DNA of 64,000 nucleotides, taken from the NCBI GenBank assembly GCA_050250755.1, contig JBFWOB010000031.1, positions 14,094-78,093 on the forward strand, written 5' to 3'. Shown here piece by piece: positions 25,305 through 33,814 of this stretch. The stretch's first letter is position 1. Each line of letters opens with the position of its first letter. The stretch comes from Ga0077555 sp050250755. GTDB taxonomy: Bacteria > Pseudomonadota > Alphaproteobacteria > Rhizobiales > Hyphomicrobiaceae. A program made the translations under genes and the position numbers. The notes under the pieces were generated by a model, which was not told where the DNA came from, ran no database searches, and saw nothing but the letters and a program-made list of their open reading frames with translations.

Positions 25305-26384
25305 TCAGGTCGTCTCGAAGAGATCCGCGCGGCGCTTGCTGATTTGATCGGCCTTCCACTTCGGAATCTTGTATTCCCAGCCCTTGGCTTTGGCGTTGAT
25401 CTCGTCGGCCGTCTTCTTCGCGTCGCCTTCGCCCGCCGCAGAAAGAGAAAGCCAGCTCGCATCGCCGTCCTTCCGCAGATGGAAGGTGACGATAGGGCCT
25501 TTCTCCGACTCGACCTTAATCACCTGCACCTTGTCGCCGGTGGGCGTCGCTTCGAGCTTCTGTACATCGTCGAGATCAATCGATCCGAATGCACTGACGA
25601 TGTCATCGAGCTTTGCACCGTCCTTCAGTTTCTTGCCTTCCGGCACAGTGGCGAGCTGATACTTGCCCTTCTTCTCGTCCGGCTTTGGCGACGCCTTCGG
25701 ATCTGCGGCTTGCTCGGCTTTTTTCTCTTCCGGTGGCCGCTTCTCGATCACGAGAGCATCTTCGCCCGGGTTCTCGATTGTCACCTTCGTGATCGTCGCG
25801 GCGTCACCTTTGTAGACGCTTGTGTCGATCCAATCCTTGAGATCGGAAGTGGCTTTGGGGTCGCCCGTTGCGAGCCAGGTCTGGGTCTGATCAGCACGCC
25901 GGACGTAGATGCCGCCCTTGCCCGACCCGAAAGCGTCATAGCGCGACTTGCCGAGAACAACATCAGAGATCACGGTGCCATTGCCATCGAGTACGCGAAC
26001 ATGACGCGATTTGGCGTCCTTTCCGGCTGGGTCCTCAAGCTCGAGCAGCGAAAGCTTCTCCACCACGGCGGTTCGCGGCTCGACAAGTTGTGATTGCGCG
26101 AGCGTAACGAGCAGCGCACGTGGTCCTTCGGGTTTGGCGGGGAAGCCTCCGCGTTCGCGAACCTTCCAAGCCGTGCCGTCCCTCGTCAGGGTCAGGGTCT
26201 TGCCACCCTGGGTCATTTCCACCGCGCCAACGGAATTGATGCGGGCTGCCAGATCCGGCAGAAACGCCGCCCCTTCGACGGTGCCTTTGGACCAATTATT
26301 GTTGCCGATATAAACGCCGAGCGCGAGAACGACGGACACGGCCGTCGCGGCGGCTAGGCCGATGAATTGTTGCGGCTTGATCAC
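25305..26384 (-). CDS. DUF4340 protein, last gene of a Gld-like ABC operon
   Basis: 359 residues with one N-terminal membrane anchor (FIGLAAATAVSVVLALGVYIG) and a large extracytoplasmic part built of repeated beta segments such as GKTLTLTRDGTAWKVRERGG and KVTIENPGEDALVIEKRPP. This is the pattern of DUF4340 proteins that follow GldG-like genes. A Lys/Glu/Pro-rich linker lies near 250-285. GTG 26384 is chosen because GGAGG is 7 bases upstream and it places the membrane segment at the N terminus; the longer frame has a meaningless extension. It starts 26 bases after the GldG-like gene. Likely role: envelope-side component of the ABC system. Confidence 0.82.
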   Translation of the reverse strand: MIKPQQFIGLAAATAVSVVLALGVYIGNNNWSKGTVEGAAFLPDLAARINSVGAVEMTQGGKTLTLTRDGTAWKVRERGGFPAKPEGPRALLVTLAQSQLVEPRTAVVEKLSLLELEDPAGKDAKSRHVRVLDGNGTVISDVVLGKSRYDAFGSGKGGIYVRRADQTQTWLATGDPKATSDLKDWIDTSVYKGDAATITKVTIENPGEDALVIEKRPPEEKKAEQAADPKASPKPDEKKGKYQLATVPEGKKLKDGAKLDDIVSAFGSIDLDDVQKLEATPTGDKVQVIKVESEKGPIVTFHLRKDGDASWLSLSAAGEGDAKKTADEINAKAKGWEYKIPKWKADQISKRRADLFETT

Positions 26385-26410
26385 GCGTGTGCCTCCTCTC
26401 CCCAAGTCAT

Positions 26411-28573
26411 TCACGAGCCGTTTCGGCCATTGCGGCGGCGCATCAAGCCGACGCCAAGACCTCCGAGCCCGATCAGCAGCGGCACCGCTGCGATGTTGAA
26501 GAACTTGAGCCAACCGTCGAGCCGATCGATGTCGCGCCGTAGGGCAGACTTGACCTCGCGCAGCTCCCGCCGGACCGTCACCATCTCGCCGCGGAATTTC
26601 TCGATCTCCGCCTTCTCCGCGTCGGAGAGGATGACTTGCTGCGTCGACCCATCAGCGCCTTTCGTTTCGACGCGTGCGAGCTTTTGCTGCAAATCCTGAA
26701 GCTTGGCGACAAGGCCTTGCTCTTTCTGCCGGAATTGAAGCTCGGCCGAACGACGGATGTCTCTCACACGATCGAACGGACGCTCCACCACGCCGCGTCC
26801 GCGAAGGTCGGCCAGCGCTGCGCCGCCCGAGAGATTTTCGAGCGCATTGACCACGAAGCCGGCATTGTCGGCTTGCGGAACAGCGACCTGCTGGCCTAGG
26901 AAATCGCGCACTTCGACCCAGAAATGGTCCGCCAACATATCGGAATCGGCCACCACCACGATGTTGACTCGCCCCGCGGCCACATGAGTCTTGTCCGGCT
27001 TGGCTGCCTTGTCCTTTTGCTCGCTAGTCTTCGCAGGATCGGCCTTGGCGTTGTCGGCTTTTGCAGTCTCAGCCGGTTTGTCGCTCTTCTGGTCCGCGGC
27101 AGCCTTGTCGGCGGCCTTCGTTTCGTCCTTCTTCTCCTCGTCCTTGGGGCGCCCGTCGGGGTAAGCCGTCTTGGCTTCACCACCGATCCGCGCCGCTAGC
27201 ATGAGGGCTGTGCCACCCGACTTGAAATCGCGCAGGATTTCGAGCGGATTGGGTTGGAACTTCACCTTGTCCGCGTCGACGAGACCGCTCTTCGTTGTGG
27301 TATCGATCAGCGGCTGGATAATCGTCGTCGCGCCATCAACCTTCTTCAGCGCTCCGGCCGTCGAGACATTGAGCCGGCGGATCGAGGCGGCGAGAGGATC
27401 CTTGCCGTTGATCTGATCCTGATCGATCTGCAACCATGCGAGATAATCGGTGACAACGGCCTGACCGCCGGGACCGCCCCCGAACTGCACACGCCGCGCA
27501 AGCGTCGGATCGCCGACCACTTTGGTGGTATCGAGCTCGAGCCCCCACTGCTTCATGATCTTGCGCAGGTCCTCGCTGACAGGCAGCGAGCCCATACCCA
27601 TGGGGCCGCCGGCTTGGGCCGAGTCCGCCACGGGATCGACGAAAGCCAGAATGTGGCCGCCGCTCAGCGCATACTGGTCGATCGCATAGGCGGCATCCTT
27701 GGTGAGCACGGTCGGCTGCACCAGCATCAGAACGTCAATGTCCTTGGGGATCTCCTTGACGTTTGCATCGAGCGTCCGAACCTCGAAGAAGTCGCGGATC
27801 TGCTCCATGATCATCCACGGCGGCAGTTGCTGCGCGCGCGGATTCATCGGGTTCATGCCGCCGTCGAGCTGAATGCTGGAGATCAGGCCGACGACCTTCT
27901 TTTTCGGATTGGCGAGCCCGTTGATGAGCTTCGTCAGATCGTACTCGAGGAAGCGTTCACGATCGGGTGAGAAGAACGGCACCACCGAGTCATTGTCGGT
28001 CAGGTTGGAAGCCACGAGGCCGAAATAGCCCGTCTCCCCGTCCTGGTTGAGCCGCTGTCCTTTGAGACCTGCCGCTGCGGCGCGATCCTCGGCGTCGGAA
28101 AACGGCTCCGGATCGAGATAGGTCACCTGAAGTTTGCCGCGGGAGATCGCGCCATACTGCTCCAGCAGCCCCTTCAACCGGTCGAACTGCCGGGCGAAGG
28201 TCGGCGCGACTTCACCGAGCCGATGCGAGTAGTAGACTCGCACATTGATCGGCTCCTTGAGGTTCGCGAGCACGTGTTTGGTGCCCTTTGAGATCGTATA
28301 GAGGTGATCCTCCGTCAGATCCGCCTTGACGTTCCGCATCGACAGTGATGCCGCGAGGTTCAGCGACAGCAGCATTACGGCGGCAAGGGCCAAGCTACCC
28401 CAGGCCAAAGTCGAGCGGTTGAGGCCAGCGGCCCATTGCACCGCTTCGCCGGGCGCGAGCAGAGCCCAGCCCATAGCGCGTTGCGACTGTGCTGCAATGG
28501 TCTTCGAGATCGAGCGCTTCGGCTGCGACGGGCCGTTCGACCCGGCCCCAGAGTTGGAAGTATTGTCCGTCAT
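26411..28573 (-). CDS. GldG-like ABC-associated envelope protein
   Basis: A 720-residue membrane-anchored protein of the GldG/ABC_transp_aux type. A cytoplasmic N-tail of about 60 residues leads to a TM segment (WGSLALAAVMLLSLNLAASL). The large extracytoplasmic domain has the family features ADLTEDHLYTISKGTKHVL, VRVYYSHRL, VTYLDPEPFSD and VLMLVQPTVLTKDAAYAIDQ. A Lys/Ala/Asp-rich linker sits near 500-560, followed by a coiled coil (about 620-690) and a second TM ending in RRRNGRNGS. ATG 28573 is 16 bases after the permease stop, with GAGGGG upstream. The family is best known from Bacteroidetes gliding, but it occurs in non-gliding bacteria with unknown function. Confidence 0.85.
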   Translation of the reverse strand: MTDNTSNSGAGSNGPSQPKRSISKTIAAQSQRAMGWALLAPGEAVQWAAGLNRSTLAWGSLALAAVMLLSLNLAASLSMRNVKADLTEDHLYTISKGTKHVLANLKEPINVRVYYSHRLGEVAPTFARQFDRLKGLLEQYGAISRGKLQVTYLDPEPFSDAEDRAAAAGLKGQRLNQDGETGYFGLVASNLTDNDSVVPFFSPDRERFLEYDLTKLINGLANPKKKVVGLISSIQLDGGMNPMNPRAQQLPPWMIMEQIRDFFEVRTLDANVKEIPKDIDVLMLVQPTVLTKDAAYAIDQYALSGGHILAFVDPVADSAQAGGPMGMGSLPVSEDLRKIMKQWGLELDTTKVVGDPTLARRVQFGGGPGGQAVVTDYLAWLQIDQDQINGKDPLAASIRRLNVSTAGALKKVDGATTIIQPLIDTTTKSGLVDADKVKFQPNPLEILRDFKSGGTALMLAARIGGEAKTAYPDGRPKDEEKKDETKAADKAAADQKSDKPAETAKADNAKADPAKTSEQKDKAAKPDKTHVAAGRVNIVVVADSDMLADHFWVEVRDFLGQQVAVPQADNAGFVVNALENLSGGAALADLRGRGVVERPFDRVRDIRRSAELQFRQKEQGLVAKLQDLQQKLARVETKGADGSTQQVILSDAEKAEIEKFRGEMVTVRRELREVKSALRRDIDRLDGWLKFFNIAAVPLLIGLGGLGVGLMRRRNGRNGS

Positions 28574-28589
28574 GATCGGTCGTGTCCCC

Positions 28590-29324
28590 TCAGGCGGCCT
28601 TGCGCTGTTCGACGACAATGGCATTCGCGAACAGGAAGAAGACAATGATGGACAGATAGAAGAACAGGCCCGAGAGCGAGATGACACCCCGGATGATCTG
28701 GTCAAAGTTTGTCAGGAAGCTCAGGCTCGACACGGCGTCGATCAGGATCTGAGGCGCCCAGCCGCGGAAGAAATTCAACACCAGATCGCTACCGCTCATC
28801 ACCAGCAGGAAGCAAATCGTGGCGGCGACGATGAAGGCAATCACCTGGTTCTTCGTCAGCGCGGAAATGCACGATCCGATGGCGAGAAACGCGCCTGCCA
28901 TGAGGAAGCTGCCGATATAGCTCGTCAGAATGACGCCATTGTCGGGTTGGCCGAGGTAGTTGACCGTGATCCACATGGGCATCGTAAGCAGCAGCGCGAA
29001 GCCGATGAAGGCCCACGCGGCTAGAAACTTGCCGACGATCACTTCACCGGTCGTAACCGGCAGGGTCATCAGCAATTCGATTGTTCCCGTTTTTCGTTCC
29101 TCGGCCCAGAGTCGCATCGCGACAGCCGGTACGAGCAGTAGATAGAGCCACGGATGATATTGGAAGAAGGCGATGAGATCCGCCTGTCCGCGCTCGAAGA
29201 AATTGCCGATGAAAAAGGCGAAGGCTCCGGTGAGCGCGACGAAAATGACGGCGAAGATGTAGGCGAGGCCGGTGCCGAAATAGCCAGCAAGCTCGCGCTT
29301 GGCGATGATCAAGACGTTACGCAT
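28590..29324 (-). CDS. ABC transporter permease (GldF-like, ABC-2 family)
   Basis: A 244-residue inner-membrane protein with six hydrophobic helices. It opens with MRNVLIIAKRELAGYFGTGLA, the ABC-2 coupling helix and first TM. The loop AEERKTGTIELLMTLPVTTG is a hallmark of GldF-type permeases, and the last helix is LSIIVFFLFANAIVV. Its ATG lies inside the 3' end of the ATPase gene (8-base overlap), so the ATPase and permease are translationally coupled. With the ATPase it would form a half-size ABC-2 export complex. Confidence 0.9.
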   Translation of the reverse strand: MRNVLIIAKRELAGYFGTGLAYIFAVIFVALTGAFAFFIGNFFERGQADLIAFFQYHPWLYLLLVPAVAMRLWAEERKTGTIELLMTLPVTTGEVIVGKFLAAWAFIGFALLLTMPMWITVNYLGQPDNGVILTSYIGSFLMAGAFLAIGSCISALTKNQVIAFIVAATICFLLVMSGSDLVLNFFRGWAPQILIDAVSSLSFLTNFDQIIRGVISLSGLFFYLSIIVFFLFANAIVVEQRKAA

Positions 29325-30279
29325 GGCGCCGGTCGGCCTCCTCGCTCGTGATCTTGCGGAATACCTCGTCGAGACGGCCACGCTCGACGTAGAGCTCGGC
29401 GACGGGAAGCGACTGTGCGGAGAGCATTGCCGCCACCTCGGCGGCAATCGGTGCGCCTCCTTTCGGAAAGGCCCTGAGCTGGATATGCCCGTTCTGCTGG
29501 CCGATCCGTTCGACAGACTCGACGTTCGTCAGCGCAGTCAAAGCATTCGTGATTGCTTCGGCCCGTTCGCGGTCGACGCTCAGCGCGATCGCATTGTGAT
29601 AGGGCATCCTGCGTTGCAGGTCCTCGGCCGTTCCATCGGCCACGATGCGTCCGCGGTCGATCACCACCGAGCGCGTGCACACCGCTTCGACCTCTTCGAG
29701 GATATGCGTCGAGACGATGATTGCCTTGTCTTTCGCCATCTCCGAAATGAGTGATCGCACGTGATGCTTTTGATTGGGATCGAGTCCGTCCGTCGGCTCA
29801 TCCATGATCAGAACGGGCGGATCGTGCAGGATCGCCTGAGCCAATCCCACGCGTCGTTTGAAACCTTTGGAGAGTGTTTCGATCTGCTGATCGACGACGC
29901 GCTCGAGGCCTGTCCGGGCAATCGCTGCGGCAATGCGATCGGATTTGACCACACCGTCGAAGCCGCGAATTTCAGCAATGAATTTGAGAAACGAACTAGG
30001 CGTCATGTCGCCGTAAGCCGGTGCGCCTTCGGGCAAATAGCCGATCCGCGCCTTGGCTTCTTTCGGACGCTGGGTGACGGACATCCCGCAGATTCGGGCT
30101 GTTCCGCTGTCGGGTTCTAGAAAACCCGTCAGCATTTTCATTGTCGTCGATTTGCCCGCGCCGTTCGGCCCGAGAAAGCCGAGCACTTCCCCTCTGGCGA
30201 CTTTCAGCGAGATTTCGTCGACAGCGGTAATATGCCCAAAAGTCTTTCTTAGGCGGTCGGCATCGACCAGAACATCCAT
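29317..30279 (-). CDS. ABC transporter ATP-binding protein (GldA-like)
   Basis: A 320-residue cytoplasmic ATPase. Walker A GPNGAGKST starts at 37. The Q-loop region is RIGYLPEGAPAYGDM, the signature is LSKGFKRRVGLAQ, Walker B is PPVLIMDEPTDGLD, and the H-loop STHILEEVEAV is present. The 90-residue C-terminal extension after the nucleotide-binding domain is typical of ABC-2 ATPases. AGGG lies 6 bases before ATG 30279. First gene of the four-gene operon ATPase-permease-GldG-DUF4340. Confidence 0.92.
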   Translation of the reverse strand: MDVLVDADRLRKTFGHITAVDEISLKVARGEVLGFLGPNGAGKSTTMKMLTGFLEPDSGTARICGMSVTQRPKEAKARIGYLPEGAPAYGDMTPSSFLKFIAEIRGFDGVVKSDRIAAAIARTGLERVVDQQIETLSKGFKRRVGLAQAILHDPPVLIMDEPTDGLDPNQKHHVRSLISEMAKDKAIIVSTHILEEVEAVCTRSVVIDRGRIVADGTAEDLQRRMPYHNAIALSVDRERAEAITNALTALTNVESVERIGQQNGHIQLRAFPKGGAPIAAEVAAMLSAQSLPVAELYVERGRLDEVFRKITSEEADRRHA

Positions 30280-30386
30280 GGAAACCCTCCCCGATCAAAC
30301 AGTTCCGGCACGACCTCCCGGGGGCCGGACCGGCTCGCCGGGGGCGCGCAACGACTGCGTAGCTTTGCGGTTCCGGCCGAGCAGGT

Positions 30387-30405
30387 ATGCCCTGATATTG
30401 GGCAT
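30387..30405. repeat. Inverted repeat between the DadA-like gene and the ABC operon
   Basis: ATGCCC-TGATATT-GGGCAT is a perfect 6-bp inverted repeat with a 7-base spacer. It is 43 bases past the DadA-like stop and 108 bases before the GldA-like start, so it could be an operator of the ABC operon or a weak terminator of the gene before it. No T-run. Confidence 0.4.
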
Positions 30406-30447
30406 GTCAAGTTACGGTACGGCAATGCGAGGAATTGCGGGATCGGC

Positions 30448-31752
30448 TCACGTCGCCTTCCCTGACACCAGCGCCACCGCTACATCCTTGCCGTGAAGCC
30501 GGTCGAAACGGTTTGGGGCATAAGGCCTGAGATCGAGGTTCAAGCGCTCGCCTGACGCGATGGCCGCGATGATCCGGCCTGTATTCGGGCCACCGGTGAG
30601 ACCCAAGTGGCCATGCCCCGCCGCGATCAGGATGTTCGGGAAGCCGGGCAGCGGCCCGATCGCCGGCAGGCTGTCCGGCGTCCCCGGTCGCGGTCCCATC
30701 CAACGTGTGCCGTCGGTGAGCCGCGCGTTCGGAAACATGACCCGCGCTTGCCGCTCCAGCACTTCGGCTCGACGCCACGAGGGCGGATCGTCCGCGAGAC
30801 CAAGCTCCTCCGTTCCTGCAACGCGCAGTCCCATTTCCATAGGCGTGACTGCGAAGTGCCGCTCCGCTTCGCTCAGCACGTGATTGAGGGCGATCCCGGT
30901 ATCAGCATAAGTGACGTGGTACCCGCGCTCCGCTATCAACGGGAGCTTGAGACCAAGCGGTCTTGCCAGCTCGAGCGACCACGATCCCGCAGCGATCACG
31001 ACCATCTCGGCGGCCATCTGTCCCGCCGACGTCTCGAGGCCGGTGACAGCTCCCGCCGGTCGCAGTGCGCGAACCTCGGCCCGAACGATCTGCCCGCCCT
31101 CCTTTTGAAAGAGCGCCGCGTAAGACTGCGTCAGCCTGAACGGATTGAGCGTGAAGCCGATCGGCCCGAGCCGAACGCCGCGCTTGTAGTCACGAGAAAG
31201 CTCGGGCTCGGCCTCATGCAGCGCCTCCCCGTCGAGCACTTCGATTTCCGCACCGCGCTCGCGTCTTAACCGCCATGCCAAGCCGTTTTCGACATCGAGG
31301 TTTTTTGGATCGCGGGCAATGTAGAGATACCGCGTCGGGCGAACGAGATCGGGCACGCCGGCCTGTCTGGCAAGTGCCTCATGCAGCTCCAGCGAGGTTC
31401 CGTTCAGCGCCTTCATCGCGTCGGCAGATGCGGTGACCTGCTGCTCGTTCGCGGCTTGCCGAAACTTCCAGATCCAACGCGCTGTCCAAGGCAGGGAGCC
31501 CCATCGGACGACCAGTGGACTTTCCCGGTCGAGCAGCATGCTCGCGGCTTCGCTCGTGATACCCGGCATCGCCATGGGGACCACGGCCTGGGCCGCGAGA
31601 ACACCCGCATTCCCGAATGAGCAGCCTTCTCCCGGCCCCAGCCGATCGACGATCGTGACGTCCCATCCACGTCGCAGAAGTTCGATTGCACTGCAGACGC
31701 CGACGATGCCGGCACCGATCACGATGGCGCGCTGTCGTCTTGCACTCCGCAT
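30448..31752 (-). CDS. FAD-dependent D-amino-acid dehydrogenase-like oxidoreductase
   Basis: 434 residues of the DAO/DadA family, oxidising an amine or D-amino acid with FAD. The dinucleotide motif VIGAGIVGVCSAIELLRRGW gives GxGxxG at 13-18, followed by VTIVDR. Other family pieces are GCSFGNAGVLA (typical DadA SFANGG-like loop), VVIAAGSWSLELARPLG and the C-terminal GHGHLGLTGGPNTGRIIA. Membrane association with electron transfer to quinone is usual for this group, but no membrane helix is seen. ATG 31752 has AGGAG 8 bases upstream; earlier in-frame starts do not. The substrate cannot be assigned. Confidence 0.88.
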   Translation of the reverse strand: MRSARRQRAIVIGAGIVGVCSAIELLRRGWDVTIVDRLGPGEGCSFGNAGVLAAQAVVPMAMPGITSEAASMLLDRESPLVVRWGSLPWTARWIWKFRQAANEQQVTASADAMKALNGTSLELHEALARQAGVPDLVRPTRYLYIARDPKNLDVENGLAWRLRRERGAEIEVLDGEALHEAEPELSRDYKRGVRLGPIGFTLNPFRLTQSYAALFQKEGGQIVRAEVRALRPAGAVTGLETSAGQMAAEMVVIAAGSWSLELARPLGLKLPLIAERGYHVTYADTGIALNHVLSEAERHFAVTPMEMGLRVAGTEELGLADDPPSWRRAEVLERQARVMFPNARLTDGTRWMGPRPGTPDSLPAIGPLPGFPNILIAAGHGHLGLTGGPNTGRIIAAIASGERLNLDLRPYAPNRFDRLHGKDVAVALVSGKAT

Positions 31753-31897
31753 GCTTGGTCTCCTGTTGACGCCACGGGCCATCGTCGCATGTGCGATGTG
31801 GCCTGCCAATCTTCACAACATTCAATGTCTTGACCGCGGGCACGAACAAGCCAAGGTTCTGGGATCAGGGTGAACGACCAGCGAAAGGACTGGCCCC

Positions 31898-32281
31898 ATG
31901 CAATCGCCCCTAGAGATCACCTTCCACGGCCTCGAGCGCAGCGAGCCAGTCGAGGAGAGAGTGCGCCAGAAATTCAAGAGGATCGAAACTCATTTCGATG
32001 GGATCACTTACGCGAGGGTCGTTATCGAGGCGCCGCAACGCCGCACGGCCGTTCCTAAATTCTTCCATGTTCGCATCGATATCGGCATTCCCGGTCACAA
32101 GCCGATTGTAGTCAAGCACGAGCCTGACGCCGAGCACGCCTATACGGATGTAATGCTGGCGCTTCGCGATGCGTTTGCTGCGGCCCAGCGTCAGGTCGCC
32201 GAATTATCCGACCGCTTCGACAAGCACGCTCGGAGCGAGAAGGCGAGGCGCCGGCCGGCGACCGACCGAGACGAAAGCTGA
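31898..32281 (+). CDS. hpf: Ribosome hibernation promoting factor / RaiA family
   Basis: 127 residues with the HPF/RaiA (S30AE) fold: ITFHGLERSEPVEERVRQKF, a strand YARVVIEAPQRR, KFFHVRIDIGIPG and the helix DVMLALRDAFAAAQRQVAEL. Such proteins bind the 30S decoding site and stabilise idle ribosomes in stationary phase. It lacks the long-HPF C-terminal dimerisation domain, so it would be a short HPF, and its divergent N terminus makes the exact mode uncertain. It stands alone, not next to rpoN as in many proteobacteria. A purine stretch GAAAGGA precedes the ATG. Confidence 0.82.
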   Translation: MQSPLEITFHGLERSEPVEERVRQKFKRIETHFDGITYARVVIEAPQRRTAVPKFFHVRIDIGIPGHKPIVVKHEPDAEHAYTDVMLALRDAFAAAQRQVAELSDRFDKHARSEKARRRPATDRDES

Positions 32282-32313
32282 CGCTCAGGCTGATAGCGCC
32301 TGTCCGTTAGATT

Positions 32314-33543
32314 TCAGCGGACGCCATCGAGGGCGAGCATGGTGCGATAGGCGCTTTCGAGGGCGGTTTCGACGTGCCGCTCCGTATAGCCGGAGAGTAC
32401 GCGTTGCCGCGCCATCTTTCCCAGACGTGCCCGCAGTCCCGCATCGAGCACGAGCTTCTGAAGGGCATCGGCGAGTGCGGTCGCGTCGCCGGGGGGGACT
32501 ACGAGTCCTTCCACGCCGTCGCGTACGAAAGTGCGGCATCCCGGCACGTCGGTGACGACGACAGCACGACCACTCGACGCGGCTTCAAGAAGAGCGCGCG
32601 GCATACCTTCGCGGCTGCGCGCGGGCAGGACAAAAATATCGGCGCGCCGCCATACGGCTGCGACGTCGCGCGTAAATCCCATATAGCGCCGGTCCTCGCC
32701 GTGCGCCCAAGCCGCCAGCTTGTCCGCTGAAATCGCCTCCGGATTGCCGTCGTCGGTTTCGCCATAGAGCTCGATGACGAGCGGCACGCCGCGCTTCACA
32801 AGGAGATCGCCAGCGTCCATCAAGACGTCGACACCTTTGGGTTGGATCATGCGCGCAACGTACGCGGCGACGGGCGTTGGGTTGTTGAGGTTCTGAGGTG
32901 GCGAGAACGCTTCGGGGTCGATACCCGCGCCGCCAAGCATGGTGAAACGCGTGTCAGGCTTGACGCCACCAGCTTCGAGAAAGGCCAAGTCCTCGGGGTT
33001 CTCGACCAATAGCCAGCTTCCAGGACGCCGCAGCACGCCTCGCATCACGCGTAACGCTGCGAGCCGCGCCGCGCGCGCTTTGACTGTGCTGGAAATGGCG
33101 AGAAATCCGAGCCCGGTCATGTGAATGACGGTATGTCGCGGCGGCACCGAGAACGTTGCGAGCCCGCCGAGCACGATCGGCTTCATGGCGATCAGATGGG
33201 CCACGTCCGGGGCCTCCTCAGCCAGGATTGCCGCCAGCCGGCGGACGGTCGTCGCTTCGCGCATGGGATTCATCGAGCTGCGGCCATAGTCGAGCGCAAT
33301 GGTCCGACAACCAAGCTGCTCGATCTCGCCCATACGGCCCGACGAGCGCGTCACTACGACCACGTCACGAGCTAGCTTGCGAAGGCGCCGCAGCAACGGA
33401 ATGAAATGCGACAGCGTGAACCAGTCCTCGGTGCAGGCAACCAGCACTTTGCTGACGATAGGCTCGCCAGCCTCGTCCGAATCCAAAGCGCCGCCACGAG
33501 GTGACGGCACAACTGAACTCTCGAAATGCAGCTCGGGCGGCAC
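32314..33543 (-). CDS. Glycosyltransferase family 4
   Basis: A 409-residue GT-B glycosyltransferase. The N-terminal domain has VLVACTEDWFTLSHFIPLL and DVAHLIAMKPIVLGG. The C-terminal nucleotide-sugar domain shows VAAYVARMIQPKGVDVLMDA, RADIFVLPARSREGMPRALL (the EX7E region is EGMPRALLE) and GRAVVVTDVPGCRTFVRDG. These resemble capsule or O-antigen sugar transferases acting on lipid-linked oligosaccharide at the cytoplasmic face. GTG 33543 is used, with GGGAG 9 bases upstream; an internal GTG before LVACTED is also possible. Divergent from the thiolase gene across 271 bases. Confidence 0.9.
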   Translation of the reverse strand: MPPELHFESSVVPSPRGGALDSDEAGEPIVSKVLVACTEDWFTLSHFIPLLRRLRKLARDVVVVTRSSGRMGEIEQLGCRTIALDYGRSSMNPMREATTVRRLAAILAEEAPDVAHLIAMKPIVLGGLATFSVPPRHTVIHMTGLGFLAISSTVKARAARLAALRVMRGVLRRPGSWLLVENPEDLAFLEAGGVKPDTRFTMLGGAGIDPEAFSPPQNLNNPTPVAAYVARMIQPKGVDVLMDAGDLLVKRGVPLVIELYGETDDGNPEAISADKLAAWAHGEDRRYMGFTRDVAAVWRRADIFVLPARSREGMPRALLEAASSGRAVVVTDVPGCRTFVRDGVEGLVVPPGDATALADALQKLVLDAGLRARLGKMARQRVLSGYTERHVETALESAYRTMLALDGVR

Positions 33544-33814
33544 GCTGACGAACTCCCTGTCTTTTGGAGCCGATCATCCTTAACGGAGTACATGTCGTCG
33601 CGCCATGTGGCGCTCTTCAACAGTAACTCTACGCGTCTCGGCGTCTTGCCTCCCGAAGCAGGTCTTTGTCGGGGGATGGCTTCACGGGCGGCGCGGCCGT
33701 GCCCACATATCTTGCAACAGCCCGTTGACCATAAGCGCGCGAGCGTGTCCTCATGCGCGCCAAAGGTCTGCCTTTGCCGTCGCGGGCCCTCTCCCTTCTC
33801 GAAGGAGCATTCTT

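Noticed and set aside
31753..31897. Sigma-54 promoter upstream of hpf (GGGCACGAACAAGCC)
   Set aside because: GG and GC elements do not keep the required -24/-12 spacing.
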